Source: JASLMY01 sp965226475 | Lineage (GTDB): Bacteria; Pseudomonadota; Alphaproteobacteria; GCA-2731375 | Assembly: GCA_965226475.1 (NCBI GenBank) | Contig: CBDDDJ010000004.1 | Span: 930,001 to 994,000, forward strand | DNA: 64,000 bases | Direction: 5' to 3' | Shown: in pieces, positions 17,983-28,913 of the stretch | Layout: each line of letters starts with the position of its first letter | Numbering within the stretch: the stretch's first letter is position 1 | Position numbers and translations under genes: made by a program | Notes under the pieces: model-generated | What the model was told of the DNA's origin: nothing | Database searches by the model: none | Seen by the model: the letters and a program-made list of their open reading frames with translations, nothing else

Positions 17983-18254
17983 GCGGCTTCGATATCAGCG
18001 CGATCGTCCGGGTCCGCCTCGACTTTCCAACCGGCCACTGCCGCACGCCGTTCTACTGCCGGGGCAAGAGCGGCGTGGTGGAGCGGACCTGCGGCGCCTT
18101 CCGCAACCCTGAGACGCTGGCTTACGGCGAGAACGGCGAGCCGATGCGGGCGCTCTACCGGGTGCGCTTCGACGCCCGCGATCTCTGGGCCGGGGCCGAC
18201 CCGGGCGTCGCGGTCGAGGTCGAACTCTACGAACATTGGCTGGAGCCCGCCTGA
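17979..18254 (+). CDS. Nitrile hydratase beta C-terminal / thiocyanate hydrolase alpha-like subunit
   Basis: A 91-residue SH3-like barrel domain corresponding to the C-terminal half of nitrile hydratase beta. Recognisable parts are GHCRTPFYCRGKSGVVER, NPETLAYG and LYRVRFDARDLWAG. It overlaps the upstream gene by 4 bp and precedes the metal-binding subunit by 23 bp, so all three are co-translated. Splitting of beta into two polypeptides is characteristic of thiocyanate hydrolase and toyocamycin-type nitrile hydratases. Confidence 0.85.
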   Translation: MSGFDISAIVRVRLDFPTGHCRTPFYCRGKSGVVERTCGAFRNPETLAYGENGEPMRALYRVRFDARDLWAGADPGVAVEVELYEHWLEPA

Positions 18255-18277
18255 AGGGGCGAAACGGAGATCCGAGG

Positions 18278-18919
18278 ATGAGCAGCGACACGCACGGCCA
18301 CGACCATAGCCACGAGGCGACGGCCCACCCCGACACCGACGATGGACCTTGGAGCGAGCATCGCTACATCGAGGGCGCGCTCAGGGAATTGCTGATCGAG
18401 AAGGGCGTCATCACCGCCGAGGAGATCCGCGCCCAGGTGGAGAACATGGAGGGGCGGAACCCCGGCCTCGGCGCCAGCGTGGTCGCCCGGGCCTGGACCG
18501 ATCCCGACTACAAGGCACGCCTGCTGAGCGATGCCAACGCCGCGGTCGAGGAACTCGGCATCGAGATCCAGCCGACCCACCTGATCGCGCTGGAGAACAC
18601 GGCGGAGGAACACAACGTCGTCGTCTGCACGCTCTGTTCCTGCTATCCGAGAAACCTCCTCGGCCTGCCGCCCGACTGGTACAAGGCGCGCTCCTACCGC
18701 TCCCGCGTGGTCCGCGAGCCGCGCGCGGTGCTCGGGGAATTCGGCACCGTACTCCCCGATTCGACCCGCATCCGCGTGCATGATTCGACCGCCGACATGC
18801 GCTACGTCGTCATCCCCCGCCGCCCCGAGGGCACCGAGGGGATGAGCGAGACGGAACTCGCGGCGCTGGTCGGCCGCGACGCCATGATCGGCGTTACCGA
18901 GGTGGCGAAGGAGGGCTGA
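18278..18919 (+). CDS. Nitrile hydratase alpha / thiocyanate hydrolase gamma-like metal subunit
   Basis: A 213-residue protein with the metal claw C117-T-L-C120-S121-C122 in VVVCTLCSCYPRNLLGLPPDWYK. In this family the last Cys residues are oxidised to sulfinic and sulfenic acids, and Thr in the claw (rather than Ser) marks the cobalt type. An N-terminal His-rich tail (HGHDHSHEATAH, residues 6-17) may help metal handling. It ends the operon; no accessory activator gene follows, although cobalt enzymes normally need one, so it would have to lie elsewhere. Confidence 0.9.
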   Translation: MSSDTHGHDHSHEATAHPDTDDGPWSEHRYIEGALRELLIEKGVITAEEIRAQVENMEGRNPGLGASVVARAWTDPDYKARLLSDANAAVEELGIEIQPTHLIALENTAEEHNVVVCTLCSCYPRNLLGLPPDWYKARSYRSRVVREPRAVLGEFGTVLPDSTRIRVHDSTADMRYVVIPRRPEGTEGMSETELAALVGRDAMIGVTEVAKEG

Positions 18920-18945
18920 GCCGGCCGCCGCCGGTCGGCCTCGAA

Positions 18946-19076
18946 CCAACCGACAATGAGCGGAACCCATTGGCGGTTTTTGGGCGTTCAAACGCCACGC
19001 GGGCTTTTCCTCGCATAAGCTCGGGCGCGCGGTCGCGCTTGCCGAACGGCGATGAGACGAGCTCATCGCCATTCGG
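18946..19076 (+). repeat. Dispersed multi-hairpin repeat, full-length copy 3
   Basis: The most complete copy. Hairpin A (18946 to about 18983) pairs CCGACAATGAG with CCCATTGGCGG; next come a short GGCGT/ACGCC hairpin, the ACGCGGGCTTTTCCTCGC core, a GCGCG/CGCGC hairpin, and hairpin B (19042-19076) with a 15-bp stem, one mismatch, and loop ACGAG. It fills the gap between the convergent nitrile hydratase-like operon and greA, beginning 27 bp after one stop and ending 3 bp before the other. Confidence 0.87.
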
Positions 19077-19078
19077 CC

Positions 19079-19552
19079 TCAAACGAATTGGATCTTGATC
19101 AGCTCGTAGAGCTTGTGGCCGCCGGGGGTGGTGACCTCGACCTCGTCGCCGACTTCCTTGCCGATGAGGGCACGGGCGAGCGGCGAGCCGATGGAGAGGC
19201 GCTTCGCCTTCACGTCGGCCTCGTCCTCGCCGACGATCTGGAAATAGACCTCGGCCTCGGTGTCGTCGTCGATCAGCGTGACGGTCGCGCCGAACTTCAC
19301 CGTGCCGCCCGAAAGCTTGGTGGCGTCGATCACCTGGGCGCGGCTGACCTTGTCCTCGAGCTCGGCCACGCGGGCCTCGACGAAGCCCTGGCGTTCCTTG
19401 GCGGCGTGATATTCGGCGTTCTCCGACAGGTCGCCATGGGCGCGCGCTACTTCCAGCTCCCGGCTGATCGCGGGGCGCTCCTCGTTCCTCAGGCGCCGCA
19501 GCTCGTTCTCAAGCTGGATGAAGCCCCGGTCGGTCATCGGGAATCTGCTCAT
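19079..19552 (-). CDS. greA: Transcription elongation factor GreA
   Basis: A 157-residue protein with the N-terminal coiled coil bearing the cleavage-stimulating acidic tip (ARAHGDLSENAEYHAAKERQ) and the C-terminal FKBP-like domain (SPLARALIGKEVGDEVEVTTPGG). It binds the RNA polymerase secondary channel and rescues backtracked complexes. It follows carB on the same strand after 42 bp, a gene order common in Alphaproteobacteria. The start MSRFPMTDRGF fits the family, which has a few residues before PMT. Confidence 0.96.
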   Translation of the reverse strand: MSRFPMTDRGFIQLENELRRLRNEERPAISRELEVARAHGDLSENAEYHAAKERQGFVEARVAELEDKVSRAQVIDATKLSGGTVKFGATVTLIDDDTEAEVYFQIVGEDEADVKAKRLSIGSPLARALIGKEVGDEVEVTTPGGHKLYELIKIQFV

Positions 19553-19594
19553 GCGCGGCCTACTTACTTGTTCGATGCCTCATCGACGAAGCCT

Positions 19595-22819
<3,225 letters not shown>

Positions 22820-23103
22820 GGCCGTTCGGGGGCTCCGGAAAGGGAAACGAGCGCGGCCCGTGACCGCGCCCGCTAGGTACCCTTCCCGGCGCCGCTGTGC
22901 AACGGGCGATTGGGCACGCGCCCGCGGAGCGGTCGACGCGCGCGACCCGACAATGCGCCAGACTTCTTTTCAGCCCGAACTCATGCGCCCGCAGCAAGTA
23001 TCCAAAATCGGTAACTGTTGTCCAGAATTCCTCTGTCGGGAATCACGAAGAGTGACAAAACAAGATCGCCGCGGACGGTGTCGACTCGAAACATTTCTTG
23101 ATA

Positions 23104-24248
23104 TACCCCGACTCCTCAGAGACCCGAAAAAAGCTCTGGCAATCCGGCCGTTGATTAAAAACGATTCTTCTCGGGGGCATGATTCGCGGTGGATTTCTGA
23201 GTGCCAAGGAGCGGGGGCCCCTGAGGGCGGTGATGGGGCACCCGAGCGAGAGCCATGGGGTGGCCCGGCGGGCGAACGCCGTTCTGCTGCTGGATGACGG
23301 CCTGAGCTGTGCCGAGGTGGCGCGGGTGCTCTACCTCGACGACGACACGGTGCGGACTTGGTTCAAGCGCTACCGCGCGGGCGGTCTGGATGAATTGACG
23401 CTGTTCGACTGGCCCGGCGGGCCGGGCCATCTGAGCCGGGAGCAAGAGGCGGACCTTTCGGCGCATCTGGGCGAACGGCTTTACCGCGACACGGGCGAGG
23501 TGGCGGCGCATATCGCGGCGACCTGGGGGGTGATCTACAGCCATTCCGGCTGCATCAAGCTGATGCATCGCCTGGGCTTCGAATACAAGCGCCCGGAAAG
23601 CCTGCCGGCCCAGGCCGACGAGGCCGAGCAGGCCGCCTTCATCGAGGCTTATGACAAGTTGCTCAACGGCCTGGAGGCCGACGAGGTGGTCTACTTCGCC
23701 GATGCGGTGCACCCGGAATACCAGTCGCGTCCAGTCCATGGCTGGGTCAAAAAAGGCGACAAGGTGGCGCTGAGGCGGACCTCGGGACGCCAGCGCATCA
23801 ACCTCCACGGCGCGCTCAATCTGGAGAATTTCCACTGCCCCTTGGTCCAGGCCGAGCGGATCAACGCCGCCTCGACCATCGCGCTGTTCGAGAAGCTGGA
23901 GGCCGACAACCCCGGAAAGAAGCGGATCTACGTCTTCGCCGACAATGCCCGCTATCACCATGCCCGCCTGGTCCGACAATGGCTGGAGAGGCCGGGTTGC
24001 CGCATCAAGCTGATCTTCCAGCCCGCCTACGCCCCCCACCTCAACGCCATCGAGCGATTATGGGGCGTCATGCATCGCGAGGTGACCCACAACAGGTTCT
24101 ACGCCAACTTCGACCTCTTCACCAAAGCGATCGATCACTTCTTCAAGCAACGCCTGCCACGAGAGTGGACGACTTGGCGCGACACCATAACCGACAATTT
24201 CCGTATCATCTCGCACCGGGATTTTCGGGTTCTGGAGTGATCCGAGTA
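23104..24248 (+). mobile_element. IS630-family insertion sequence, copy A (1,145 bp)
   Basis: Ends read TACCCCGACTCCTCAGAGAC and, from the right, TACTCGGATCACTCCAGAAC, with TA duplicated on both sides (23102-23103 and 24249-24250), the fixed target of this family. It differs from the other two copies by 6 extra bp before the transposase start (near 23156) and by single bases. Confidence 0.93.
23179..24240 (+). CDS. IS630-family transposase
   Basis: A 353-residue protein with an N-terminal helix-turn-helix (SCAEVARVLYLDDDTVRTWFKRY), a winged domain and a DDE core: Asp in VVYFADAVHPEYQ, Asp in IYVFADNARYHHA and Glu in PHLNAIERLWGVMH. It cuts and pastes the element at TA dinucleotides. The copy is intact. 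Confidence 0.95.
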   Translation: MIRGGFLSAKERGPLRAVMGHPSESHGVARRANAVLLLDDGLSCAEVARVLYLDDDTVRTWFKRYRAGGLDELTLFDWPGGPGHLSREQEADLSAHLGERLYRDTGEVAAHIAATWGVIYSHSGCIKLMHRLGFEYKRPESLPAQADEAEQAAFIEAYDKLLNGLEADEVVYFADAVHPEYQSRPVHGWVKKGDKVALRRTSGRQRINLHGALNLENFHCPLVQAERINAASTIALFEKLEADNPGKKRIYVFADNARYHHARLVRQWLERPGCRIKLIFQPAYAPHLNAIERLWGVMHREVTHNRFYANFDLFTKAIDHFFKQRLPREWTTWRDTITDNFRIISHRDFRVLE

Positions 24249-24276
24249 TATCAACAAATTATATAACTTCAATATA

Positions 24277-25415
24277 TACCCCGACTCCTCAGAGACCCGA
24301 AAAAAGCTCTGGCAATCCGGCCGTTGATCGATTCTTCTCGGGGGCATGATTCGCGGTGGATTTCTGAGTGCCAAGGAGCGGGGGGCCCTGAGGGCGGTGA
24401 TGGGGCACCCGAGCGAGAGCCATGGGGTGGCCCGGCGGGCGAACGCCGTTCTGCTGCTGGATGACGGCCTGAGCTGTGCCGAGGTGGCGCGGGTGCTCTA
24501 CCTCGACGACGACACGGTGCGGACTTGGTTCAAGCGCTACCGCGCGGGCGGTCTGGATGAATTGACGCTGTTCGACTGGCCCGGCGGGCCGGGCCATCTG
24601 AGCCGGGAGCAAGAGGCGGACCTTTCGGCGCATCTGGGCGAACGGCTTTACCGCGACACGGGCGAGGTGGCGGCGCATATCGCGGCGACCTGGGGGGTGA
24701 TCTACAGCCATTCCGGCTGCATCAAGCTGATGCATCGCCTGGGCTTCGAATACAAGCGCCCGGAAAGCCTGCCGGCCCAGGCCGACGAGGCCGAGCAGGC
24801 CGCCTTCATCGAGGCTTATGACAAGTTGCTCAACGGCCTGGAGGCCGACGAGGTGGTCTACTTCGCCGATGCGGTGCACCCGGAATACCAGTCGCGTCCA
24901 GTCCATGGCTGGGTCAAAAAAGGCGACAAGGTGGCGCTGAGGCGGACCTCGGGACGCCAGCGCATCAACCTCCACGGCGCGCTCAATCTGGAGAATTTCC
25001 ACTGCCCCTTGGTCCAGGCCGAGCGGATCAACGCCGCCTCGACCATCGCGCTGTTCGAGAAGCTGGAGGCCGACAACCCCGGAAAGAAGCGGATCTACGT
25101 CTTCGCCGACAATGCCCGCTATCACCATGCCCGCCTGGTCCGACAATGGCTGGAGAGGCCGGGTTGCCGCATCAAGCTGATCTTCCAGCCCGCCTACGCC
25201 CCCCACCTCAACGCCATCGAGCGATTATGGGGCGTCATGCATCGCGAGGTGACCCACAACAGGTTCTACGCCAACTTCGACCTCTTCACCAAAGCGATCG
25301 ATCACTTCTTCAAGCAACGCCTGCCACGAGAGTGGACGACTTGGCGCGACACCATAACCGACAATTTCCGTATCATCTCGCACCGGGATTTTCGGGTTCT
25401 GGAGTGATCCGAGTA
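24277..25415 (+). mobile_element. IS630-family insertion sequence, copy B (1,139 bp)
   Basis: Same ends as copy A, with TA at 24275-24276 and 25416-25417. It stands in the same orientation only 24 bp after copy A's duplicated TA; the spacer is AT-rich (ATTATATAACTTCAATA), giving many TA targets. Confidence 0.93.
24346..25407 (+). CDS. IS630-family transposase
   Basis: A 353-residue transposase differing from copy A by one substitution near the start (ERGALRAV instead of ERGPLRAV). The DDE residues are intact. Confidence 0.95.
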   Translation: MIRGGFLSAKERGALRAVMGHPSESHGVARRANAVLLLDDGLSCAEVARVLYLDDDTVRTWFKRYRAGGLDELTLFDWPGGPGHLSREQEADLSAHLGERLYRDTGEVAAHIAATWGVIYSHSGCIKLMHRLGFEYKRPESLPAQADEAEQAAFIEAYDKLLNGLEADEVVYFADAVHPEYQSRPVHGWVKKGDKVALRRTSGRQRINLHGALNLENFHCPLVQAERINAASTIALFEKLEADNPGKKRIYVFADNARYHHARLVRQWLERPGCRIKLIFQPAYAPHLNAIERLWGVMHREVTHNRFYANFDLFTKAIDHFFKQRLPREWTTWRDTITDNFRIISHRDFRVLE

Positions 25416-25417
25416 TA

Positions 25418-26218
25418 TTCTGAATTATTAAAAACGAGCCACCGACTCGTCATTTTTTGTCGAAAAAGCGCCCGTTTCGAGGCGGATTCTGACGCGCGCG
25501 GGCGCTCGAAGAGCGTGGCCGGTTGCCGTTCGGCTCGCCACGCCCGCCGTCCGGGCGAGGCCGAATGCGGCGGCGCTTCGGCTCGTGGCTCCGGCGCCTG
25601 GCCTGGTGACAGCGGCGGGGTTTGCCGCGACCGGTGGCGGGGGGCGGATGTGAATTTTGTTCCTTCGGCGGGAATATGCCGTTGTGGCGGCGGCGGGCCT
25701 ACCGGCATGCGGTGTGCGAACGGCTGAAGTGCGCCGCCGGGAACAAGCAGCGGCAAGGGGCCCCGACGAACCTATCGACGGCGAAGCGAACGGCATATTC
25801 GGGCATCCGATGACCAGCTGAAATCGGGAAAAGACGTCCTGGGAACAGGTACTGGACCCCGAATTGCATCCACCGAATTGCGGGGGGAACGGTTTCGGGA
25901 AGCAGTTCCGAGAGACCTCCGGCGGCGGAAATGCGTCGCGTGACGGGTTGTCGCCGCCGTCTCCGAGAAACCTTCGATTTCGGGGAATCCGCCGGCGGCC
26001 ATCGGAGCCGCCGTGGTGGTCCTACCGAGCTGGCGGGCCAATGCCGGCTTTCACCGCATCCATGTCTGGACCACCCCAGGGGACTTGCCGTAACATTAGC
26101 TGGTGCTGACAGAGTCCTTGTGGCCACAACTTTCGATTAGCGGCACCTAACGTACAGGAGTCGGCTACCTCGCGCGGCGTCGTTTTGAGTACGTCAGTCG
26201 CTTCGCTACACTCACTCC
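25418..26218. other. Intergenic region, no gene recognised
   Basis: About 800 bp between IS630 copy B and the start of the second cyclase gene. A short ACGAG/CTCGT stem followed by ATTTTTTG at about 25434-25460 could be a weak terminator. Frames on both strands lack ribosome sites and known motifs. It could be a decayed gene, but I cannot name it. Confidence 0.45.
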
Positions 26219-27600
26219 ATGTCCGAGACCATCCAGCGCAGGTTGACAGTCATTGTTGCCGCCGACGTTGTCGGCTACAGCGGGCTAACCCGGATTTCTC
26301 AAACCCCTTGATGCATCGAGGCGGGGAATCGCGGAAAATGACGATTCGCCAATCGCTTACCGCAATTCCGGAGAGGCCCCGATGCAAATAGAGTGTAGCC
26401 CAACATTGTTCGAATTTGAACCGGTTGAACGGCACAAGGTTGTGGCCGGGTTCGATGGCGGAATCATCACATCGGATGCCGGAGGGTTGCTGTTGGGGCG
26501 GCTGGATCGCGGCCTCGGGCTGATCCGTCGGATGGCCAGCTGTTTCACCGACCGGCGCGACCCACGACTGCTCGAGCACACGGTCGAGACCCTGGTCGGC
26601 CAGCGCGTGTTCGCCCTCGCGCTCGGCTATGAAGACCTGAACGACCACGATGAGCTTCGTCACGACCCGCTGTTCCATGTGCTGGCCGGCAAGCTCGAGG
26701 CCAAGCGTTCGGACTGTGCGCCGGTGGCCGGCAAGAGCACGCTCAACCGGCTGGAGCACAGGCCGAGGCGCGAGGCCGGGAAGTATCACAAGATCGATTA
26801 CGATGCGCCGAGCCTGGAAGCATTGTTCGTGGACATCTTCCTCGATGGCCACAAGCGAGCGCCGAAGGAGATCGTGCTCGACCTCGACGCCACCGACGAC
26901 ACGATCCACGGCGAGCAAGAAGGTCGGTTCTTCCATGGCTACTACGACAGCTATTGCTACCTGCCGCTCTACATCTTCTGCGGCCGGTTCCTGCTCGGCG
27001 CCAAGCTGCGCCCCGCCAACATCGACGGGGCCGCCGGCGCGGTCGACGAGGTCGCCCGGATCGTCGCCCACATCCAGGCCCGCTGGCCGAAGGTGCGGAT
27101 CGTACTGCGCGGCGATTCGGGCTTCTGCCGCGAGGAGCTGATGGCGTGGTGCGAGGCCGAGGGTGTCGCTTACCTGTTCGGCCTGGCGCCCAACGCGCGC
27201 CTGAAGGCGGTGCTGGCGCCCGAGGCCTGGGAGGCAGCGCGGTTGTGCCGAACCACCGGCAAGGCGGCTCGGCTGTTCAGGGATTTCGCCTACCAGACAG
27301 AGACCTCCTGGAGCCGACCGCGGCGGGTTGTGGGCAAGGCCGAGCACCTGCCCGATGGTGCCAATCCGCGTTTCGTGGTGACCAGCCTGGGCAGGGAAAA
27401 GATCGACGCTCGCGGCCTCTACGAAGATCTCTATTGCGCCCGCGGCGAGATGGAAAACCGCATCAAGGAATGCCAGCTCGACCTGTTCGCCGACCGCACG
27501 TCGTCGGCGACCATGCAGGCCAACCAACTGCGCCTGAGTCGGACCCGATTTCCTTGGACACAGAATTGGCTTAATCGAAGTGTCCAAGGAGGACCGGAAC

Positions 27601-28011
27601 ATGGCCGATAATTTTGAGAAGAAAGTTGCTGTTGATGGGCCTGTGGTAAATGCGGGCGAGCTTGGCTCGTCCACGTTTTCCCCAGGCCAGGCTTTGCCGG
27701 CAGGCCCGCTGGGACTTGGCCAGCGATGGACGGTGGCGCGCAAGCGTGAGGTCGTTCCGCGGCTTTTGCGTGACGAGCCGGTGCAACTTCTGTCGCGCCA
27801 GTTGGGCGTAGAGATCTTCCGGCTCGAGCAGTGGCGTGAGAAAGCGATCGGCGGGATCGACGCCTCGCTCAAGCAACGCAAGGGCGATCCGGTGCAGGCG
27901 GAACTGGATAGCGCCATGAAGCGGATCGGAGAGTTGACCATGCAGGTGGAACTGCTGGAGGCCAAGACGGAGACCTTCGGCCCTTTGGGGCGGCGGAGGT
28001 CGCGGCGATGA
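27601..28011 (+). CDS. IS3-like element OrfA (helix-turn-helix protein)
   Basis: A 136-residue protein. AAGGAGG lies 8 bp before the ATG. The helix-turn-helix region is RWTVARKREVVPRLLRDEPV-QLLSRQLGVEIFRLEQWRE, followed by a coiled-coil-like segment (AMKRIGELTMQVELLEAK) resembling the leucine zipper of IS3 OrfA proteins. Its stop overlaps the OrfB start (ATGA), so here the two proteins are coupled by overlap rather than by an obvious slippery frameshift site. Confidence 0.85.
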   Translation: MADNFEKKVAVDGPVVNAGELGSSTFSPGQALPAGPLGLGQRWTVARKREVVPRLLRDEPVQLLSRQLGVEIFRLEQWREKAIGGIDASLKQRKGDPVQAELDSAMKRIGELTMQVELLEAKTETFGPLGRRRSRR

Positions 28012-28913
28012 GTGCCGCCACCTCGCCCGGCACGGGTCTGGCCTACGGCCTGCGGCGGGTCTGCGCCGCCTGGGGCATGGCCCGCTCCTCGTTCTACGCC
28101 ATGACCTCCGGCCAGCACGCCGAGCAGCCGCCGGCAAAGCGTCGGGGACCGAAGCCCGCGATCTCGGACCAGGCGCTGCTGGTGGCGATCGAAGCCGACC
28201 TGGAGGCATCGCCCTGGGAGGGCGAGGGCTACCGCAAGGTCTGGGCTCGGCTTCGGGTCTGTCGCGACATCCGGGTTGCCCGCAAGCGGGTGCTCCGCCT
28301 GATGCGCGAGAACAATCTGCTCTCGCCCCATCGCTGCCGCCGCCGTGGCGGCAATCCCCATGACGGTGAGATCATCACTCATGCCCCGAACCTCATGTGG
28401 GGCACCGATGGCGTTCGGGTGTTCACGGTGGACGACGGCTGGGGCTGGATCTTCACCGCCGTCGAGCATTGGAACGCCGAGTGTGTCGGCTGGCATGTCT
28501 GCAAGCGCGGCGACCGCTTCGCCGCCCTGCAGCCGATCTCCATGGGGCTTGCCGGGCTGTATGGCTCGACCGCGGCCGGTGCGGCTCGGGGGCTGGCCTT
28601 GCGGATGGATCACGGCTCCCAGTATCTGTCGGACCACTTCACCAACCAGATCAAGTTCTGGGGCATCCAGCCGTCCTACGCCTTCGTCGCCGAGCCCCAG
28701 ACCAACGGCGTCGCCGAGCGGTTCAATCGCACGCTGAAGGAACAGATCATCCATGGTCGCATCTACCGCAACATCGCGGAGCTGCGGGACGCCGTCCGCG
28801 ACTTCGTCGAACTCTACAATGCCCAGTGGATCATCGAAAAGAACGGCTACCTGAGCCCCGCTCAAGCTCGTCAGGCGTGGCACGCCGCGATCTCAATCAG
28901 GCCCGCCGCGTGA
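28008..28913 (+). CDS. IS3-like element OrfB (DDE integrase)
   Basis: A 301-residue protein with the retroviral-integrase-type core: first Asp in LMWGTDGVRVF, second in ALRMDHGSQYLSDHF and Glu in TNGVAERFNRTLKEQ. A lineage-typical N-terminal segment (GYRKVWARLR, LRLMRENNLLSPHR) precedes it. Intact. Confidence 0.92.
   Translation: MSAATSPGTGLAYGLRRVCAAWGMARSSFYAMTSGQHAEQPPAKRRGPKPAISDQALLVAIEADLEASPWEGEGYRKVWARLRVCRDIRVARKRVLRLMRENNLLSPHRCRRRGGNPHDGEIITHAPNLMWGTDGVRVFTVDDGWGWIFTAVEHWNAECVGWHVCKRGDRFAALQPISMGLAGLYGSTAAGAARGLALRMDHGSQYLSDHFTNQIKFWGIQPSYAFVAEPQTNGVAERFNRTLKEQIIHGRIYRNIAELRDAVRDFVELYNAQWIIEKNGYLSPAQARQAWHAAISIRPAA

Noticed and set aside
23104..25415. Composite transposon made of two IS630 copies
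   Set aside because: The copies are in direct orientation with only 24 bp of AT-rich DNA between them, so no cargo exists.
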